Source of the DNA: Gammaproteobacteria bacterium
GTDB lineage: Bacteria; Pseudomonadota; Gammaproteobacteria; Steroidobacterales; Steroidobacteraceae
DNA: 5,079 bases
Assembly (NCBI GenBank): GCA_030040525.1
Contig: JASHTN010000224.1
Location: forward strand, 1 to 5,079
Direction of reading: 5' to 3'
Of this stretch, positions 1 through 4,096 are shown piece by piece. Every line of letters begins with the position of its first letter. Positions within the stretch are counted from its first letter, which is position 1. A program made the translations under genes and the position numbers. The notes beneath the pieces are model-generated. The model saw only the letters and a program-made list of their open reading frames with translations. It did no database searches and was not told the origin of the DNA.

Positions 1-207
1 TATCGGCCGCAGTTTTACTTTCGCACGACGGATGTGACGGGGACGATCGAGTTGCCTGCCGGGGTGGAGATGGTCATGCCCGGGGACAACATCAAGATGA
101 CGATTGATCTGATCAGCCCGATTGCGATGGAGGACGGGCTGCGCTTTGCGATCCGCGAGGGCGGCAAGACCGTCGGCGCGGGTGTCGTGACCAAGATTTT
201 GAAGTGA
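1..207 (+). CDS. tuf: Elongation factor Tu, C-terminal fragment (5' end outside window)
   Basis: The window opens in frame inside EF-Tu, the GTPase that carries aminoacyl-tRNA to the ribosomal A site in the cytoplasm. The visible 68 residues are the end of beta-barrel domain 3 and begin YRPQFYFRTTDVTG. They continue with the nearly invariant stretches MVMPGDNIKM and GLRFAIREGGKTVGAGVV and end TKILK, where E. coli ends AKVLG, so the C-terminus is complete. The GTPase domain lies outside. Being directly upstream of rpsJ matches the end of a str operon (rpsL-rpsG-fusA-tuf). Codon choice is slightly less GC-biased than in the r-protein genes: all three Phe codons are TTT, Ile is partly ATT, and several Gly codons are GGG. 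Many Gammaproteobacteria carry two tuf copies; whether this is tufA or tufB cannot be told here. Identification is secure. Confidence 0.97.
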   Translation, partial: YRPQFYFRTTDVTGTIELPAGVEMVMPGDNIKMTIDLISPIAMEDGLRFAIREGGKTVGAGVVTKILK

Positions 208-312
208 ATGAGCACGGAACCAACAGTCTTATCCGGCGCGCAGCGCCGCTTCATTCAGCGGCTTTGCGGTCTGCCGCAAAGCCGCTAGGAGTTGCGCGCA
301 GCGCATGAAAAT
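208..312 (+). promoter_or_regulatory. tuf-rpsJ spacer with an array of inverted repeats
   Basis: This is a 105-nt untranslated spacer with several perfect stems. Stem A is CGGCGC/GCGCCG at 234-239/243-248 with loop GCA. Stem B is 13 bp, 257-269/274-286, with a TCTG loop. Stem C is TGCGC/GCGCA at 293-297/301-305 with loop GCA. A fourth stem, GCCGCT/AGCGGC at 245-250/257-262, would exclude both A and B. The 11-mer GCGCGCAGCGC occurs in A (236-246) and again in C (294-304). No T-run follows stem B, so it is not an intrinsic terminator. It could stabilise or process the mRNA, act as an attenuator, or be a small palindromic repeat insertion. I found no convincing promoter here, so rpsJ is probably transcribed from upstream with tuf. 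Confidence 0.6.
257..286 (+). repeat. Perfect 13-bp stem, 4-nt loop hairpin
   Basis: AGCGGCTTTGCGG (257-269) and CCGCAAAGCCGCT (274-286) are exact reverse complements around the loop TCTG. As RNA this would be a very stable hairpin placed immediately 5' of the AGGAG motif that serves rpsJ. The 3' flank is AGGAGTTGCG rather than a U-tract, which argues against Rho-independent termination. Its job is inferred only: mRNA stability, a processing site, or part of a switch with the alternative stem 245-262. Confidence 0.8.
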
Positions 313-315
313 ATG
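286..315 (+). promoter_or_regulatory. rpsJ ribosome binding site with hairpin-shortened spacing
   Basis: The only good Shine-Dalgarno match upstream of rpsJ is TAGGAG (286-291). It lies 21 nt before the ATG at 313, far beyond the usual spacing. The intervening bases 293-305 are a perfect 5-bp stem with a GCA loop (TGCGC-GCA-GCGCA). If it folds, the effective spacing is 1 nt (292) plus 7 nt (306-312), that is 8 nt. An analogous case is known in phage T4 gene 38, where a hairpin brings the Shine-Dalgarno close to the start. That this happens here is inferred. A TTG at 292 is in frame but touches the Shine-Dalgarno and would add seven atypical residues. Confidence 0.55.
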
Positions 316-624
316 GCAAACCAGAACATCCGTATCCGGCTGAAGGCGTTCGACCATCGCCTGATCGACACGTCGGCGAAGGAAATCGTCGAGACGGCGA
401 AGCGCACCGGCGCCACCGTCAAGGGTCCGGTGCCCCTGCCGACCAAGATGGAGCGCTTCACGGTGCTCGTCTCCCCGCACGCCGACAAGGACGCGCGCGA
501 CCAGTTCGAGCTGCGCACGCACAAGCGCCTCATGGACATCATGAATCCCACCGACAAGACGGTGGATGCGCTGATGAAGCTCGAGCTGCCGGCGGGCGTG
601 GACGTTCAGATCAAGCTGAACTGA
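313..624 (+). CDS. rpsJ: 30S ribosomal protein S10 (NusE)
   Basis: S10 is a small-subunit head protein; as NusE it also pairs with NusB in antitermination and contacts NusG. The protein is 103 residues, the normal family length. It starts MANQNIRIRLKAFDHRLID, continues EIVETAKRTGATVKGPVPLP and KDARDQFELRTHKRLMDI, and closes TDKTVDALMKLELPAGVDVQ, all hallmark S10 segments. The ATG at 313 is chosen because the family begins M-x-x-Q-x-IRIRLKAFD. The in-frame TTG at 292 would add MRAAHEN with no ribosome-binding site. The gene follows tuf after a structured 105-nt spacer. Unusually, it is not followed by rplC: a convergent gene ends only 3 nt downstream, and no terminator is visible between them. 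Identification is certain; only the mechanism of translation initiation is open. Confidence 0.98.
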   Translation: MANQNIRIRLKAFDHRLIDTSAKEIVETAKRTGATVKGPVPLPTKMERFTVLVSPHADKDARDQFELRTHKRLMDIMNPTDKTVDALMKLELPAGVDVQIKLN

Positions 625-627
625 GGT

Positions 628-918
628 CTACCGGCCGGTCGGCGTGTTGGCGGAGGCGCCTTCGGTCGCAGGAGACGCGAAGATATTCCCGATCCAGGGC
701 TTTGAGGCACGATAGGCAGCAAGGCGCTCCTGCATCGCGTCCGGATTGCCCCAGTGCAGCCGGCTGGCCTGATCGAGGGCCCGCTGCTGCTGCTCCGCCG
801 CGTCCGGGAAGTCACCACTCGCAGCCTGTGCTGCGGCGATCGCCTCATAGAGTTGGGGATCTGACGGCACCAGGTGTTTGCTGAGCCGGTCAGCCGCCGC
901 GCGCGCGCGCGGGATCAC
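628..918 (-). pseudogene. Severed C-terminal TPR-like fragment of the Sel1/TonB-like gene
   Basis: This frame carries 96 codons from a GTG at 918 to a TAG at 628-630. It looks like the missing 3' end of the minus-strand gene 890-2062 rather than an independent gene. Its start region overlaps the (CG)7 tract and has no ribosome-binding site of its own visible. The sequence after the tract (AAADRLSKHLV, YEAIAAAQAASGDFPDAAEQ, QRALDQASRLHW, RLAAYRASKPW) reads as a helical TPR-like repeat and a typical closing segment for such periplasmic repeat proteins. Adding one CG unit at the tract joins the two frames as DPARARAAADRL and gives one protein of about 478 residues. The break may be a true mutation, slippage-based variation or a sequencing error. 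The function of the fragment alone is unknown. It ends 3 nt from the rpsJ stop. Confidence 0.65.
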
Positions 919-2062
919 GCACGGCCTCGAGCGGTGAGGCTGCGAGCAGCGCGGCGACGTGGCTCAGCACGTAAAAGTCGTCGGAGGCCGATGCCTTCTC
1001 CAGCAGCGAGCGGGCCTGGGTCAGTTGCTCACCGGAAGGCGTGCCGTCGAGCAGCCGCATCGCGAGCGCCAGCTGTGCGGCCCCGTCCCCCGCGGTCGCG
1101 GACGCCTGCAGCCAGGGGAGCATCTTGTTGTTCTGCTCGCAGCCCTGCAGGGTCATGAAGCGGCTGGCGGCCCAATACTGCGCCCTCGCGTCCCCGCTTT
1201 GGGCGGCTGAGAGGAGCAGACGGTGAGCCTCATCGGCCGAGATGTGCAGCGAGCTATCCAGCGTGGCCGCGAGCCCGACGAGGTATTGCGCACTCGGCAC
1301 TCCGTAGGCCGCGAGCTCCCGTACCTGCTTCAGCTTCGGCATATTCCACAGCGAGCCGCCCCTCATCATGTATTGGAATTTGACGCGGTATTTCGACTCT
1401 ATGGGCACGCCTGCCCGCGTGGCCGATCGATAGCGGCTGCTCATGGCGATGCGAACGGCGGAGGCAGAGAAGTCACTGCTGGGCGCTGCCATCAACACTT
1501 CGGGGTCGCGGGCGACACTGTCTGCTCCGACGCTCACCTGAACGACGACGAAGCCTTCCTCCAGGCGTCCCCGGTCGGACCAGGGATAATCTCCAGGGGT
1601 TGCATCAACCCGAAGCAGCTGCGCCGGCACGACATCCGGGCAGTGAGCCTCTACCTGCGGCACGGGCAGGACTGTCTTGAGCAGACCCGCATGGCCATAT
1701 CGGCTGACGATGTCCTCGGCGGTTTTGAGTTGCTCATGGTTGAGTGTGGCGCGCACTGCGGCCAGTTTTTCGGGTGGAAGCTGCGTGTCGCCATTGTCGG
1801 CTGCTGCGGTGAGCCATCCGACGGCTGCGCCGAGATCCTTTGGCCCTCCCTGACCCTGCAGCGCCATGGCACCGAGGTCGTACTGCGATCCGGCGTGACC
1901 GAGCTCGGCAAGCCGCAGGAACTCCGCGTGGGCCTGCTCGTAGTGTCCCTCGCTGTAGGCCTTGAAAGCCTCGGGGAAGTCGGCTCGGGCAGGCAGGCCG
2001 AGGGCAGCGCCGAGGAGCGCGAGCAGGAGCGCCGCTGCGCACACCACGCTGGGTCTCTTCAC
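890..2062 (-). CDS. Exported Sel1-repeat protein with TonB-like domain, frameshifted near its C-terminus
   Basis: A 390-residue protein of unknown specific function, probably periplasmic. Residues 1-27 form a Sec signal peptide: KR, then a hydrophobic core (AALLLALLGAALGL), then ARA|D. Residues about 28-92 are Sel1/TPR-like (AFKAYSEGHYEQAHAEF, LGHAGSQYDLGAMALQGQGG). Residues about 135-232 resemble a TonB C-terminal fold: PWSDRGRLEEGFVVVQVSV, then DPEVL, FSASAVRIAMSSRYRSA and KYRVKFQ. Residues about 240-345 hold more Sel1-like helices (AQYLVGLAA, SGDARAQYWAASRF, AGDGAAQLALAMRLLDG). The GTG at 2062 has GGGAG 8 nt upstream and places the signal peptide at the very N-terminus. The frame ends ARARGG at a TGA just past a (CG)7 tract, while related sequence continues in another frame to 628. 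The gene sits between rpsJ and rplC, convergent with the first and divergent from the second. Energy transduction is not implied, since the TonB N-terminal membrane anchor is absent. Confidence 0.85.
   Translation of the reverse strand: MKRPSVVCAAALLLALLGAALGLPARADFPEAFKAYSEGHYEQAHAEFLRLAELGHAGSQYDLGAMALQGQGGPKDLGAAVGWLTAAADNGDTQLPPEKLAAVRATLNHEQLKTAEDIVSRYGHAGLLKTVLPVPQVEAHCPDVVPAQLLRVDATPGDYPWSDRGRLEEGFVVVQVSVGADSVARDPEVLMAAPSSDFSASAVRIAMSSRYRSATRAGVPIESKYRVKFQYMMRGGSLWNMPKLKQVRELAAYGVPSAQYLVGLAATLDSSLHISADEAHRLLLSAAQSGDARAQYWAASRFMTLQGCEQNNKMLPWLQASATAGDGAAQLALAMRLLDGTPSGEQLTQARSLLEKASASDDFYVLSHVAALLAASPLEAVRDPARARGG
898..911. repeat. (CG)7 dinucleotide tract at the frameshift point
   Basis: Fourteen bases of perfect alternating C and G lie at the exact place where the minus-strand gene loses its frame. 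Frame A runs DPARARGG and stops at 890-892. The frame shifted by one continues ARAAADRLSKH to 628. A tract of (CG)8, or loss of one base, would restore a single reading frame. Dinucleotide tracts are prone to polymerase slippage and also to sequencing error, so the cause is undecided. Confidence 0.85.
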
Positions 2063-2186
2063 GGTCTTGTCTCCCAGGCCGCGCGATCTCCGCGTCGCGT
2101 CTATGTCCCAGCGAAGTCTAACGCGGCCTTCGCCACGGCGGTCCGCTCGGGACTCAGCGGGGGCCCGCCTGGCCCTGTTTTCACGG
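2063..2186. other. Divergent intergenic region, upstream half
   Basis: This is the sequence between the minus-strand GTG at 2062 and the rplC promoter. On the minus strand it carries the ribosome-binding site GGGAG (2071-2075) for the Sel1/TonB-like gene, 8 nt before its start. A TAGACT (2115-2120, minus) resembles a -10 box but has only GACCGC at the matching -35 place, so I do not call a promoter. No RNA gene, repeat or mobile-element end is visible. Confidence 0.5.
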
Positions 2187-2222
2187 TTGATTGAAGTCCG
2201 CGGCGCGCCTATACTGCGCGCC
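2187..2222 (+). promoter_or_regulatory. Sigma70-type promoter of the rplC-rplD-rplW-rplB-rpsS operon
   Basis: TTGATT (2187-2192) and TATACT (2210-2215) are separated by exactly 17 bp, the optimal spacing; transcription would start near 2222. The bases after the -10 box are GCGCGCC, a GC-rich discriminator of the kind known from ppGpp/DksA-repressed ribosomal promoters, so stringent control is likely by inference. The -10 box sits within a 7-7-7 dyad, GGCGCGC (2202-2208) and GCGCGCC (2216-2222). Position and orientation fit a promoter driving only the genes from rplC onward, needed because the operon is split from rpsJ. Confidence 0.8.
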
Positions 2223-2429
2223 CTTTTCGCCCCGGGAGGCTCTCCCGTGGCGGTCGCGTGAGCGGCATCGGGCGAGGTTGGAGAGGGTCCTTCGGGCCCC
2301 GGGAAGCTCCAAGACCACTCGAGACGGCGCAGCCCTGCGGCGTGCGCGAATCTCCTGTTGTCTCAATAGCTTAGCTCTGTGCCCAGGGCTTTGGAGTGCT
2401 GCCCGCAGCACCCGTGTGAGAGGACGGAG
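2222..2429 (+). promoter_or_regulatory. Structured 5' leader of rplC, candidate autoregulatory leader
   Basis: About 208 nt lie between the predicted transcription start and the rplC ATG, long for a simple leader. Stems visible by eye are CGGGAG/CTCCCG (2233-2238/2242-2247); TTGGAG/CTCCAA (2278-2283/2307-2312), enclosing GGGUCC/GGGCCC (2285-2290/2294-2299, one GU); and GTGCTG/CAGCAC (2396-2401/2406-2411) with a CCCG loop just before the ribosome-binding site. Two longer-range helices conflict: 2331-2337 with 2384-2390 (AGCCCTG/CAGGGCT), and 2351-2364 with 2418-2430, which would cover the Shine-Dalgarno. In E. coli, L4 represses its own operon through the leader upstream of rpsJ; here a comparable element would have to sit in this leader. 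There is no evidence of homology to the E. coli leader. Confidence 0.5.
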
Positions 2430-3152
2430 ATGGCTATCGGACTCGTCGGCCGCAAGGCCGGCATGACGCGCGTATTCACGGAGGCCGGGGAGACCGTGCC
2501 GGTGACCGTGATCGAGGTGCTGCCGAACCGCATCACACAGGTCAAGGCGCAGGAGAAGGACGGCTATCGCGCCGTGCAGGTCACCTACGGCACGCGCCGC
2601 CCGCAGCTCTATTCGAAGGCGGTCGCCGGTCACTACGCGCGTGCCAACGTGGCCCCGGGGCGGGCGCTCGTCGAGTTTCGGCTGAGCGATGCCGACAGGA
2701 CCGAATTCAAGCCCGGCACCGAGATCAAGGCCGACCTCTTCAAGGAGGGCCAGGCGGTGGACGTCACCGGCACCACCATCGGCAAGGGCTTCGCCGGGAC
2801 GATGAAGCGTCACCACTTCGCCGGCGGTTACGCGAGCCACGGCAACTCCGTCTCGCACCGTGCGCCCGGCTCGATCGGGCAGCGCCAGACGCCAGGCCGC
2901 GTGTTCAAGGGCAAGCGCATGTCGGGGCACCTCGGCGTCGTGCGCCGCACGACCGAGAACCTCAAAGTCGTGCAGGTGGACCTCGAGAGAAACCTGCTGC
3001 TGATCCGCGGCGCCGTGCCCGGACATGAGGGCGGCCAGGTGATCGTGCGCGGATCAATCAAGGCCGCGCGCCGCGCCAACCGCAGGACCACCGCCCCGAC
3101 CAAGGCCGGCGCGGCGGCGCCGAAGGATCCGGCAAAGGCCAGCAAGAAGTAA
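2430..3152 (+). CDS. rplC: 50S ribosomal protein L3
   Basis: L3 is a primary 23S rRNA-binding protein that starts large-subunit assembly and reaches the peptidyl-transferase centre with an extended loop. The protein has 240 residues. The globular part opens MAIGLVGRKAGMTRVFTEAG. The loop (about 128-170) carries GGYASHGNSVSHRAPGSIGQ followed by RQTPGRVFKGKRMSGHLG; its Gln151/Gln153 region corresponds to the segment in which PrmB methylates a Gln in E. coli L3. DLERNLLLIRGAVPGHEGG marks the usual end region. Residues about 211-240 form an Ala/Lys/Arg-rich tail absent from the 209-residue E. coli protein. The ATG at 2430 has AGAGGA 5 nt upstream and matches the family start. It is first in its own transcription unit and lies 3 nt before rplD. 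Identification is certain. Confidence 0.98.
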   Translation: MAIGLVGRKAGMTRVFTEAGETVPVTVIEVLPNRITQVKAQEKDGYRAVQVTYGTRRPQLYSKAVAGHYARANVAPGRALVEFRLSDADRTEFKPGTEIKADLFKEGQAVDVTGTTIGKGFAGTMKRHHFAGGYASHGNSVSHRAPGSIGQRQTPGRVFKGKRMSGHLGVVRRTTENLKVVQVDLERNLLLIRGAVPGHEGGQVIVRGSIKAARRANRRTTAPTKAGAAAPKDPAKASKK

Positions 3153-3155
3153 CTC

Positions 3156-3761
3156 ATGAAGCTCAAGTCAGTCAGCGGCGGGGCCGAGCTGCAGGTGTCG
3201 GAAGCCGCCTTCGGCGGCCAGTTCAACGAGGCGCTGGTGCACCAGGTGATCACCGCGTACCGCGCCGCCGGGCGCGCCGGCACCAAGGCGCAGAAGTCGC
3301 GCGCCGAGGTGAGGGGCGGCGGCCGCAAGCCCTGGGCGCAGAAGGGCACGGGTCAGGCGCGTGCCGGCTCGAACCGCTCGCCCATCTGGGTCGGGGGCGG
3401 CAGGACCTTCGCCGCCAAGCCGCGCGACTTCACGCAGAAGGTGAATCGCAAGATGTACCGCGGCGCGCTGCGCTCGATGCTGGCCGAGCTGGCGCGCACC
3501 GGGCGGCTGCTGGTCACCGACGGCATCAAGCTGACGGCGCCGAAGACCAAGCTGCTCGCGAGCCAGCTCAAGGCGTGGTCGCTGCCCTCGGTGCTGATCG
3601 TGGTCGAGGCGGCGGATGAGAAGCTCGCGCTCGCGGCGCGCAATCTGCCGCACGTCGAGGTCATCGGGGTGACGGCGCTCAGCCCGCTCGCGCTTGCCGC
3701 CTACGACAAGGTGCTGATGACGGTCGCCGCGGTGAAAGCGATCGAGGAGCGCCTGCAATGA
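3156..3761 (+). CDS. rplD: 50S ribosomal protein L4
   Basis: L4 binds domain I of 23S rRNA, lines the exit tunnel with an extended basic loop, and in E. coli represses its own operon. The length is 201 residues, the same as E. coli L4. FGGQFNEALVHQVITAYRAA is the conserved N-terminal part. The tunnel loop (about 43-95) includes KAQKSRAEVRGGGRKPWAQK, GTGQARAGSNRSPIWVGG and FAAKPRDFTQKVNRKMYRGA. Lys63, the site of a macrolide-resistance substitution in E. coli, is wild-type here. VIGVTALSPLALAAYDKVLM is the typical C-terminal end. The ATG follows the rplC stop by 3 nt with only a weak upstream purine stretch (AAGAAG), so translation is probably coupled to rplC. Its TGA overlaps the rplW ATG (ATGA). 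L4-dependent feedback on this operon is plausible but not shown by the sequence. Confidence 0.98.
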   Translation: MKLKSVSGGAELQVSEAAFGGQFNEALVHQVITAYRAAGRAGTKAQKSRAEVRGGGRKPWAQKGTGQARAGSNRSPIWVGGGRTFAAKPRDFTQKVNRKMYRGALRSMLAELARTGRLLVTDGIKLTAPKTKLLASQLKAWSLPSVLIVVEAADEKLALAARNLPHVEVIGVTALSPLALAAYDKVLMTVAAVKAIEERLQ

Positions 3762-4084
3762 CCGCGCCGCGTGCGAGCCGCATGAGCAAGGAGCAGCTGA
3801 TGAGCGTGCTGGTTGCGCCGCACGTGACCGAGAAGACCTCGCTCGCCATGCAGAACCACAACCAGTACACCTTCCGGGTGCGGCGCGATGCGAGCAAGGC
3901 CGACATCAGGAGGGCGGTCGAGCTCATGTTCGAGGTCAAGGTGGTGGGGGTGCAGGTGGTTAACGAGCCGGGCAAGGCGCGCCGCTTCGGCCGCGTCCTC
4001 GGCCGCACCCAGGACTGGAAGAAGGCCTACGTCAGCCTCGAGTCCGGCCAGACGATCGACTACGAAGCCCGCGCCAAGACCTGA
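3758..4084 (+). CDS. rplW: 50S ribosomal protein L23
   Basis: L23 sits at the polypeptide exit and docks trigger factor and signal recognition particle. The key docking motif APHVTEKTS is present; its Glu (residue 25 of the long form) matches Glu18 of E. coli L23. RRAVELMFEVKVVGVQVVN and GRTQDWKKAYVSLESGQTID complete the fold. Three ATGs are possible. The ATG at 3758 overlaps the rplD stop and has GAGGAG 8 nt upstream, giving 108 residues with an eight-residue extension (MTAPRASR). The ATG at 3782 gives the usual 100 residues but lacks a ribosome-binding site. The ATG at 3800 has AAGGAG 6 nt upstream but would trim the conserved first helix. I prefer 3758 on the ribosome-binding site and overlap; 3782 is the alternative. 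The gene lies 12 nt before rplB. Confidence 0.96.
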   Translation: MTAPRASRMSKEQLMSVLVAPHVTEKTSLAMQNHNQYTFRVRRDASKADIRRAVELMFEVKVVGVQVVNEPGKARRFGRVLGRTQDWKKAYVSLESGQTIDYEARAKT

Positions 4085-4096
4085 GGACTCGAAGCG

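Noticed and set aside
257..292. Rho-independent terminator after tuf
   Set aside because: The stem is excellent, but it is followed by AGGAGTTGCG with no T-run, and rpsJ has no visible promoter of its own.
292..312. TTG at 292 as the S10 start
   Set aside because: It touches the Shine-Dalgarno and adds MRAAHEN, which is not found in the family; ATG 313 gives the standard S10 N-terminus.
305..343. Small open frame ATG 305 to TGA 341-343 overlapping the rpsJ start
   Set aside because: It has twelve codons in another frame, and its ATG is partly inside the 293-305 stem. No support beyond an ATG 13 nt after AGGAG.
2115..2143. Minus-strand promoter for the Sel1/TonB-like gene (TAGACT as -10)
   Set aside because: The -35 position carries GACCGC, a poor match. 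Not distinguishable from chance.
1223..2194. 323-codon plus-strand open frame antisense to the Sel1/TonB-like gene
   Set aside because: The translation has no recognisable domain, while the minus strand has a signal peptide, a ribosome-binding site and repeat motifs over the same bases. Long antisense frames are expected at high GC.
2234..2261. Four-codon leader peptide (GTG 2247 to TGA 2259-2261) behind GGGAGG
   Set aside because: The spacing is fine, but the Shine-Dalgarno is paired in the 2233-2247 stem and the peptide (MAVA) has no regulatory codon run. Too short to support.
625..2429. Mobile element or defence island between rpsJ and rplC
   Set aside because: There is no transposase, no terminal inverted repeats, no target duplication and no defence-like domain. 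The single gene is an exported repeat protein with codon use like the rest of the window.
2181..3026. 281-codon minus-strand open frame over the rplC leader and gene
   Set aside because: It is antisense to L3, has no protein family features and would overlap the promoter and leader.
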